Source: Lewinella sp039816955 (GTDB lineage Bacteria > Bacteroidota > Bacteroidia > Chitinophagales > Saprospiraceae). Taken from it: a stretch of 64,000 nucleotides of DNA. Position numbers and translations under genes: made by a program. The notes under the pieces are model-generated. The model was not told the origin of the DNA and did no database searches. It saw nothing but the letters and a program-made list of their open reading frames with translations. How positions within the stretch are numbered: the first letter of the stretch is position 1; each line of letters opens with the position of its first letter. The stretch spans positions 1 to 64,000 of the forward strand of contig JBCBWU010000001.1 of NCBI GenBank assembly GCA_039816955.1. Reading direction: 5' to 3'. Of this stretch, positions 35,042 through 41,153 are shown piece by piece.

Positions 35042-36669
35042 ACAAGCTTATTCTAGTACTATTGCTTTTTGCTAGTCTTAACCTTCAGGCGCAAGACTTG
35101 GAAAACCTAGAAATTAAACCGCCTAAAGTCCAGGTTTCCGGTAATATCTCCGCAGGTCTGCGCTTCTTCAATTCCGATCGGCCTAACCTCTTTAACAATA
35201 GCACCTTTGGCTATCTCGGTTCCGCTCGTGTGAATGTGAAGATTGGGCAGTTTGTGTTACCCTTTAGCTATCGCTTGGGTGATCAGCTCAACCTACCTGA
35301 TATTCCCTCCTTTCAATACTGGGGACTAAGTCCGCGCTATAAAGGATTGACAGTGCATCTTGGTCACCGTAGCAACCGCTTTACGGAGAATACACTCAAC
35401 AATATTCAGCAGTACGGCATTGGAGCCACCCAAAAAATCAAAGACTTCACCTTGCAAGTTTCTCGGGGCGTCCTCAATCGTGAACGCTTTGGACGCATGG
35501 TCTACAACACTACCATAAGTCCACTACGTGAGCGTCCGTATACCGCCGCATCAGCTGGCTATAAGAAAGGACACAATGAAGTAACACTCGCCATATTGGC
35601 AGCCAAGGAAACACCCAATACAACCGACACCGTGGCCAGAAAGAATCGGGTGTTTGAATTGATTGCCAGCAAGGCCATTACGAAGCAACTGCGGATTAAG
35701 GTCAACGCCTCTGGCAGTTATACCGAAAGGGATCGCACAGCACTGTTTCCTTTATTTGATGAAGATGATTGGCTGGTGCAAACGGGAGAAAACTTAGGAG
35801 GTACCCCAAACCTGACCACCAGAACCGGACTCCTCTTGGATGCCGATGCCGGCTATTACAGTAAGAGTTTCAACCTATCAGCGGGCTTCCGCCAAGTAGA
35901 TTCTGGTTATGAAACTTTTGGAAGAAACTTCCAACTGAATGACCTGCGCGCCTATACAATCAAGACTGGAGTCCATCTGTTCAATCACAGCTTACTGTTC
36001 AATGCTCGAGTGGGAATAGAACAGAATAACATCCGGGAACAAAGAGTCAGTCGCACCGAGCGTATCATCACCAACGCCAATCTATCGTATCGTTCCAAGA
36101 GTAATAGTGGCTTTCAAATTAATGTCTCCAATTTCAACCTGGACCGTATTAATCAATTCATCGTTGGCCGAGACTCCTTTGATTTTTCTTACCAATCATT
36201 AACCATCACTGCTACCCCTTTCATCCAAGCAGGCCGTAGTCAAATCAGCGCTAGCTTGAACTACGTCTTGAACGATAACGACCAGCAAATCGAGCAAGAT
36301 AATCGCACCCAGTTTTACTTTGGTCAACTCAATTTTTCGCACGCTAAGGAAGATCAGACACTTCGCTTTCAAGTTGGTGTCAATGGATACTATACCAGTA
36401 CACAAGAAATTGAGATCACCACAGTAGGGGGCTATGTTGGCCTATTTGGCAACTGGCTAGACAAGCAACTTAGGGTTAATCTGCGCTATAACCCTAACCG
36501 CCGTCTTTCCGAAACCAATCCCGTTTGGACCCACCTTCTCCATGGTGACGCCCGCTACCAGATCAATAAAAAGAGCAGTGTTTTTCTGCAGCACTATACC
36601 CAGATAATTGTGGAAGCTGAATCGATTAATGAGAATCAGACGCGGCTGGGGTATAGCCTCAGCTTTTGA
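35038..36669 (+). CDS. Outer-membrane beta-barrel protein of the TANFOR trio
   Basis: The 543-aa product has a signal peptide (LLLFASLNLQAQ). The mature sequence is dominated by alternating amphipathic strands, e.g. KVQVSGNISAGLRFF, INVSNFNLDRIN and SSVFLQHYTQIIVEAE, and ends in a barrel-type aromatic C-terminus (RLGYSLSF). It therefore probably forms an outer-membrane barrel of 20 or more strands. Coupling to the two upstream genes implies that it exports or anchors the TANFOR and FnIII proteins, or serves as their receptor. No TonB box or plug domain was seen. Not matched to a named family by eye. Confidence 0.78.
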   Translation: MNKLILVLLLFASLNLQAQDLENLEIKPPKVQVSGNISAGLRFFNSDRPNLFNNSTFGYLGSARVNVKIGQFVLPFSYRLGDQLNLPDIPSFQYWGLSPRYKGLTVHLGHRSNRFTENTLNNIQQYGIGATQKIKDFTLQVSRGVLNRERFGRMVYNTTISPLRERPYTAASAGYKKGHNEVTLAILAAKETPNTTDTVARKNRVFELIASKAITKQLRIKVNASGSYTERDRTALFPLFDEDDWLVQTGENLGGTPNLTTRTGLLLDADAGYYSKSFNLSAGFRQVDSGYETFGRNFQLNDLRAYTIKTGVHLFNHSLLFNARVGIEQNNIREQRVSRTERIITNANLSYRSKSNSGFQINVSNFNLDRINQFIVGRDSFDFSYQSLTITATPFIQAGRSQISASLNYVLNDNDQQIEQDNRTQFYFGQLNFSHAKEDQTLRFQVGVNGYYTSTQEIEITTVGGYVGLFGNWLDKQLRVNLRYNPNRRLSETNPVWTHLLHGDARYQINKKSSVFLQHYTQIIVEAESINENQTRLGYSLSF

Positions 36670-36692
36670 TATAACCACAAGCATCAATGCCC

Positions 36693-36758
36693 GTAAAGAC
36701 GCAACGCATTGGCTGTAAAGACGCATTGTATTGCTGTAAAGACGCATTGCAATGCGTC
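36693..36758. repeat. Three tandem GTAAAGACGCA units ending in an 18-bp palindrome
   Basis: GTAAAGACGCA-type units begin at 36693, 36715 and 36737, a spacing of 22 bp. The last contains the perfect palindrome GACGCATTGCAATGCGTC (36741-36758), related to the copy at 10475-10492. The array fills most of the gap between the trio and the next gene and could act as a transcript-end structure. Confidence 0.7.
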
Positions 36759-36806
36759 TCTATCAGCAAGGACAAACTAACTATAAATCAATCAATACAA
36801 ACAATA

Positions 36807-39440
36807 ATGAAACACTTCATATCCATACTTCTACTCCTACTCACGTGCACTGGCTTCAGCCAGGTGGTAATCAACGAAATTTACCCCGAAACGAATCAGG
36901 TAGAAATCAAAAACATCGGCAACGATGTGATCAACATGCTGGGTGGACAGATATTTGACGGAGGACAAGGAAATGTATTCTTTGACAATACCGTCGATAC
37001 GGAATGTGGCAATTTTGTGCTCACACCCGGTGAGATTACCGTATTTACGTTCTCCATGAACATTGACGAAGCAAGTGGTCAGCTGATGCTCAATAATTCC
37101 GCGAACACCCCGGTATCTTTTGTACAGTGGGGAGGTGTTCAATCACTGGCGACCTTCGCGTTTTCTTCTGGTATTTGGGATGACCCAACCGCCTTTTTTG
37201 AGGCCGTAGACAGTGGCAATTCGATCCAACTCATAGCACCCAATAATCGTCGCGACCCTTCTGGCTATTTACAGGCTAATCCCAGTATTTGCGATGAGAA
37301 TACCGCTTGTGAAATCACCGAAGTAATTCTCCGCAACCTCACTTGCGAGGACAATGGTACCCCAAGTGACCCTACCGATGATTTCTTCAGTTTCGTGGCC
37401 TTTGCGGACGGAAACAACCTAACAGGGAATGTGGATCTGATCCTAAACGAAGGCGACCTCACCCCTTCCTCTGTACCGGTCGCTTGCAACAACTGTGTGG
37501 TAGAAAGTAGCATCGGCACCGCCAACGGAGCGGATTATTCGTTGACCGTTACCGCCAATGGTGGCGATTGCATATTTATTCAAGACTTCACCGCGCCGGA
37601 AAGCTGTTCTCCCGAATGCGAAATCATCACTTCTCAGGTCCTCAACGTCACCTGTAATGATAATGGCACCGGTACTAACCCCGATGATGATTACGTAGAA
37701 TTTTTGCTCACTGCTTGGAGCTTCAATGGTAGTGATGACGGCTATTTTATCGTGTTCCCAGATGGTACCGAAGAAGGTCCTTACACCTACACCAATAGCC
37801 ATCCCATCAACACCCAAGGCCTGTGGGCAGCGGGTATGGGTGATTTCCCGATCATCCTGGAAGATGCCGATGACATGAATTGTGATCGAACGATCACTGT
37901 CCTTGATCCTGGTAGTTGCTCAGACACCTGTGGTTTTACCGAAGTGGACATTACCAATGTGCAATGCAATGACAACGGCACTGGCTTAGACCCAACGGAC
38001 GATTTCCTAACGTTTAATATTGAAGTTAGTGGCGATAACCTCTCCAGCGAATACCTCATCAGTTCTACTGACCCGGACTTAGTAATCTCACCAGAGCGTG
38101 GTTCTACGCTCACCCTTACCACCTTTACGACCAACCCTGGGTCTGCCATGGGTGAGGAGGAGCACTTTTACACCATTATTCTGGAAGATGCTACCATCTC
38201 CAGCTGTAGTGCCAGTGAAACCTTGGTAAGTCCCGGCAGCTGCTCTAATGATTGCATCCTCTCTTTTGAGACTTTTGAAATCAATTGCAACAACAACGAC
38301 ACGCCCGCCGATAGCAGCGATGATTTCTACACCCTGGACCTGCTAGTAACTGGTACTAACGTAAACGATACTTATACGGCTGCTATCCAACCCTTCGAGG
38401 TGGATGTTCAAATTCTCATGTACAATACGCTTTACCAATTCAGCACGCCCCCTGGCTCAGCCGATGATTTGGAAGGATTCGGTTTCACTTTCTTCGACAC
38501 TCAAGAACAATGTGGCGCCATAACCCTCAACGGAACTTTTGATGGACCTTGCTCCGACGGTTGTGAATTCACTGGAATAGATATTACCAACGTGCAGTGT
38601 AATGACAACGGAACCAGCGACAACCCTGCCGATGATTTCCTCACCTTCAATGTGGAGGTTATGGGAGAAAATCTGGCTGATGAATACCGCATCAATTCTC
38701 CCCAAGTTGTCATAATGCCAGCCACTGGTTCTTCTTTAACCATTTCTCCATTTAGCACCGCTCCCGGCATTAATGATTTAGGAGATATTGATATCAATAT
38801 CACTGACTTTAATGACAACTGTGGCATTAGCGATATCCTGGTAAATCCAGGCTCTTGTTCTGAGGCCTGCTTCCTGAGTATTGAAACCTTAATGATTACC
38901 TGCCAAGATGGTGGCACCCCAGAAGATAGCAGCGACGACTTCTTCCAATTAGACCTAGAAGTATCTGGCACTAATACTTCCGCAAGTTATACGGCTTCCA
39001 TCCAGCCCTTCGCTATGAATCCGCAGATTTTACTGTACGATACCCCTTACCAGTTTTCCACACCTCCTGGCTCCGCCTCCGGCTTAGAGGGCTTCGCCAT
39101 CACGGTTACAGATGCAGAACAAAGCTGTACCGGTGTCACCGTTAATGGTCAACTCGAATACGACTGCCTAGTGACCTCAACCAATGACTTGAATGAAACG
39201 CACTTATTACAGCTATTTCCCAACCCCGCCAAAGATCACTTGAACGTTTCTTGGTCGGGCCAATTCCAAGGGGATCTCACGCTACAGGTATTTTCCACAA
39301 ATGGAAAGCTCTTACAAAACTACCTCCTGAATACAAGCAGCAGTCATCAGCTCAACATCAGTGACTGGCCATCAGGTGTATACATGATCCGCTGGCAATC
39401 TGGCGCAGAACATGGATTTAGTAGGATCGTAAAACAATAA
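36807..39440 (+). CDS. T9SS-secreted protein with lamin-tail-like domain and six alternating repeats
   Basis: The 877-aa product begins at ATG 36807 with a signal peptide (KHFISILLLLLTCTGFSQ). Residues about 19-150 resemble a lamin-tail domain (VVINEIYPETNQVEIKNIG). There follow six repeats of about 100 aa, each with two cysteines and an acidic turn such as CNDNGTGLDPTDDFLTF. Repeats 3 and 5 (DITNVQCNDNGT) resemble each other, as do 4 and 6 (TAAIQPFEV / TASIQPFAM, then YQFSTPPGSA). The tail from LFPNPAKDHLNVSW is a T9SS type A sorting domain. Probable cell-surface or secreted adhesin; Asp-rich turns could bind calcium (inferred). The frame extends upstream to 36687 through repeats, without a better start. 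Confidence 0.85.
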   Translation: MKHFISILLLLLTCTGFSQVVINEIYPETNQVEIKNIGNDVINMLGGQIFDGGQGNVFFDNTVDTECGNFVLTPGEITVFTFSMNIDEASGQLMLNNSANTPVSFVQWGGVQSLATFAFSSGIWDDPTAFFEAVDSGNSIQLIAPNNRRDPSGYLQANPSICDENTACEITEVILRNLTCEDNGTPSDPTDDFFSFVAFADGNNLTGNVDLILNEGDLTPSSVPVACNNCVVESSIGTANGADYSLTVTANGGDCIFIQDFTAPESCSPECEIITSQVLNVTCNDNGTGTNPDDDYVEFLLTAWSFNGSDDGYFIVFPDGTEEGPYTYTNSHPINTQGLWAAGMGDFPIILEDADDMNCDRTITVLDPGSCSDTCGFTEVDITNVQCNDNGTGLDPTDDFLTFNIEVSGDNLSSEYLISSTDPDLVISPERGSTLTLTTFTTNPGSAMGEEEHFYTIILEDATISSCSASETLVSPGSCSNDCILSFETFEINCNNNDTPADSSDDFYTLDLLVTGTNVNDTYTAAIQPFEVDVQILMYNTLYQFSTPPGSADDLEGFGFTFFDTQEQCGAITLNGTFDGPCSDGCEFTGIDITNVQCNDNGTSDNPADDFLTFNVEVMGENLADEYRINSPQVVIMPATGSSLTISPFSTAPGINDLGDIDINITDFNDNCGISDILVNPGSCSEACFLSIETLMITCQDGGTPEDSSDDFFQLDLEVSGTNTSASYTASIQPFAMNPQILLYDTPYQFSTPPGSASGLEGFAITVTDAEQSCTGVTVNGQLEYDCLVTSTNDLNETHLLQLFPNPAKDHLNVSWSGQFQGDLTLQVFSTNGKLLQNYLLNTSSSHQLNISDWPSGVYMIRWQSGAEHGFSRIVKQ

Positions 39441-39593
39441 TCCCATATTTTTTTCGCCTAGCGGGAACTTTATGGAATCCTCCCCTTGTTAGATGGGGTA
39501 AATACGCAAAATCATGTACGCTGCTTATTCACAAAAACAGACTTCTAAGAAAGGTACCCTAGGTCCTTAATGGAAGTCGTCATTATTAGGCTA

Positions 39594-39700
39594 AAATGAT
39601 GAGAACAAATTTGTTCTAAGACAGCCAAAAAATTACACGCAACTTCATTTTTTCAGTTGCTTACCAATATTTTAGCTGTCCAAATTTCTTATCATCATTT
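39594..39700. repeat. 107-bp nested inverted repeat (structured RNA or MITE-like)
   Basis: Three nested stems are visible: AAATGATGA/TCATCATTT (39594-39602 with 39692-39700), GACAGC/GCTGTC (39620-39625 with 39675-39680) and GCAACT/AGTTGC (39639-39644 with 39655-39660). The palindrome AGAACAAATTTGTTCT overlaps the left part (39602-39617). No reading frame is present. Confidence 0.6.
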
Positions 39701-39733
39701 CTTTACGCCTGTCATGTGCAAGCAGAACATGAG

Positions 39734-39769
39734 CAAAAGCGTCTTTCGTTAGGTCGGAAGGCGCTTTTG
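39734..39769 (+). terminator. Strong 15-bp hairpin, probable terminator
   Basis: CAAAAGCG plus TCTTTCG pairs with CGGAAGG plus CGCTTTTG through two G-T pairs, with loop TTAGGT. The flanking A and T stretches suggest termination in either direction, possibly for the nested repeat element upstream. Confidence 0.5.
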
Positions 39770-39782
39770 TTATTCGGTAAAA

Positions 39783-39844
39783 GGTAGAAAGTAGAAGGTA
39801 TAAGGATACTACCATCTTTCTACACTCTACCATCTACCTTCTAC
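39783..39844. repeat. GTAGAA-type purine/pyrimidine inverted repeat
   Basis: A purine-rich left arm made of GTAGAAAG/GTAGAAGG units faces a pyrimidine-rich right arm ending CTACCTTCTAC. The same low-complexity family recurs at 62401-62472, so it is a dispersed intergenic element. Confidence 0.55.
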
Positions 39845-39859
39845 GGCCGTAGGCCTTCT

Positions 39860-39931
39860 TCCTTCAAAGCATTGATGGCGATGCACCGGGCTTTTAACCC
39901 GGGGAACTAGGTTCGATTCCTAGTGGGGGAA
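39860..39931 (+). tRNA. tRNA-Lys-like gene, anticodon UUU, non-canonical D-half
   Basis: The 72-nt sequence folds as a cloverleaf. Acceptor TCCTTCA/TGGGGGA (two wobble pairs), D stem GCAT/ATGC with 8-nt loop TGATGGCG, anticodon arm CCGGG-CTTTTAA-CCCGG (anticodon TTT at 39893-39895), 4-nt variable loop and a canonical T arm CTAGG-TTCGATT-CCTAG. Position 8 is A instead of U and 14 is T instead of A, a swapped tertiary pair, and the helix begins T1-A72. CCA is not encoded. It differs strongly from ordinary bacterial tRNA-Lys. It may be a true minor tRNA, a decoy or a tRNA-like element. Confidence 0.55.
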
Positions 39932-39934
39932 CAG

Positions 39935-40200
39935 TGGTGAATTAAAGTAAGAATGAGAATTAGAGTAAGAATTAAGATCGGGCATCAACAGTCATTCTAA
40001 CGCTAATTTTAATTCTGATTCTCACTCCCAATCCCTCAAAGCATTGATGGCGATGCACCGGACTCTTAATCCGGGGAACTAGGTTCGATTCCTAGTGGGG
40101 GAACCAGTCATGAATTAGAGTTAGAATGGGAATTAGAATTAGAATGGGGAAATAGCCTCAGTAAGTATTCTAACGCTAATTTTAATTCTAATTCCTATTA
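39935..40200. repeat. GAATTAG-type inverted repeats, one after each tRNA-like sequence
   Basis: After each tRNA-like copy comes a purine-rich arm of GAATTAGA/GAATGAGA units (39938-39975 and 40111-40148) and a pyrimidine-rich arm containing CTAACGCTAATTTTAATTCT (about 39993-40027 and 40168-40200). The tRNA-like sequence plus its hairpin therefore forms a unit of about 172 bp present twice in tandem. Confidence 0.65.
40032..40106 (+). tRNA. tRNA-Lys-like gene, anticodon CUU, second tandem copy
   Basis: Same fold as the copy 172 bp upstream, with identical D arm and T arm. The acceptor TCCCTCA/TGGGGGA has only one wobble pair, the anticodon arm is CCGGA-CTCTTAA-TCCGG (anticodon CTT at 40065-40067), and CCA is encoded (40104-40106). 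Against the first copy the last anticodon-stem pair changed from G-C to A-T on both strands, a compensatory change that argues for selection on RNA structure. A purine-rich inverted repeat follows in both units. Confidence 0.55.
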
Positions 40201-40250
40201 AAATTGTCACGTTTCCCGCGCTGCGAGCTTCTATTAATAAAGCAGCAGCT

Positions 40251-41018
40251 ATGAAAACACATCGTCACACTCGCCGTAACTTTTTGAACTATGGCTTGCT
40301 GGGATTAAGCACAGCAGCACTCTCATTAGCCTCCTGGAAGCAGCAAGACCACAGCGAAGCTGCCTTAGCCCGCAGCGATGCTACCGTCTTCATTTGTGAA
40401 AGTGGAAACCTGGGCCATGATCCAACTTTCACCTTGGGTATGTTACTGGTACCTCAAGTAGAAGCCTTTGAAGCACATATCCAGCAACTCCGTCATGAGC
40501 TTCAGTACTTTCCCCGCTTGGCCTACAGCAGCAATGATTATTTCCAACTCCCGTTTGCTAAAGCTGCCATTAGCTGGGTGTTTCTGGAAAGCACTGCCCA
40601 TTTTCGAGTCATGAACTTTACGGAACCCATCTTATCAGATCACCCACAGTTTGGCCATGCGCCTTCTCGTTGGCAAGTGCTACGGCGAAAGCAAGATTAC
40701 TATGACTTACTCCTAAAAAAAACAGCGATTGAAAATCGCATGGTATTCGTAAAGTACCAATCGCCACTGGGTCCAAGTCCTATTTATGGGCAGCATTTTT
40801 TTAACAAACGCAACTGCTACTATCAGGCTACAGACACCCGCAAAAGCAATGCCCTCCAGCTTAGTAGCCTGCTTACCGGTTGCGTGGCCGCCGCCTACGA
40901 AAATCGTTTAGTAAATCCGATAAAACAGCAAATCATTGACCATCTGAAAGACATACTGGAAAGCGAGCGTTTGCAACCAGCTAGTCGTTGGAAAGACCGC
41001 TTTGTTTTCTATGCCTAA
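40251..41018 (+). CDS. DUF3800-like protein with Tat-type leader
   Basis: A 255-aa protein. The N-terminus TRRNFLNYGLLGLSTAALS is a near-consensus twin-arginine signal (T-R8-R9-x-F-L) with a hydrophobic stretch to about residue 28. The body starts ATVFICESGNLGHDPTFTLG, close to the DUF3800 opening motif (hydrophobic, then DESG), but the usual Asp is Cys49. Near the end TDTRKSNALQLSSLLTGCV matches the DUF3800 motif Q-x-A-D-L with Ala-Asp replaced by Ser-Ser. DUF3800 proteins are thought to be RNase H-like and normally cytoplasmic, so an exported, probably active-site-altered version is unusual. An ATG-proximal promoter was not found. The Tat call is firmer than the family call. Confidence 0.55.
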   Translation: MKTHRHTRRNFLNYGLLGLSTAALSLASWKQQDHSEAALARSDATVFICESGNLGHDPTFTLGMLLVPQVEAFEAHIQQLRHELQYFPRLAYSSNDYFQLPFAKAAISWVFLESTAHFRVMNFTEPILSDHPQFGHAPSRWQVLRRKQDYYDLLLKKTAIENRMVFVKYQSPLGPSPIYGQHFFNKRNCYYQATDTRKSNALQLSSLLTGCVAAAYENRLVNPIKQQIIDHLKDILESERLQPASRWKDRFVFYA

Positions 41019-41030
41019 CCCCAAGAACTA

Positions 41031-41098
41031 CCCTCAGGGACACTAGAGCGGTTTGCTCTGGAACCTCCTGCTACAGTGGGAGGTACTCCCCCTGAGGG
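41031..41098. other. Three-way-junction inverted-repeat structure
   Basis: CCCTCAGGG (41031-41039) pairs with CCCTGAGGG (41090-41098) and encloses two hairpins: AGAGC/GCTCT (41045-41059) and ACCTCC/GGAGGT (41063-41084). It begins 12 nt after the DUF3800-like stop codon and ends 23 nt before a -7-like octamer TATCTTCG (41122-41129), so it is more likely a transcript-end or mobile palindrome than part of the next gene's leader. Confidence 0.5.
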
Positions 41099-41153
41099 CA
41101 TGTGGAAAATGGAGTTTTGCGTATCTTCGGTAAACACTAGTAAACGCATACCG

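Noticed and set aside
22541..36669. Polysaccharide utilisation locus around the hybrid sensor
   Set aside because: No SusC/SusD pair, no glycoside hydrolase or sulfatase; the TonB receptor is 14 kb or more away and paired with DUF4249 instead.
39734..39769. Part of a tRNA or tmRNA
   Set aside because: It is a simple 15-bp hairpin with no T arm or tmRNA-like tag frame.
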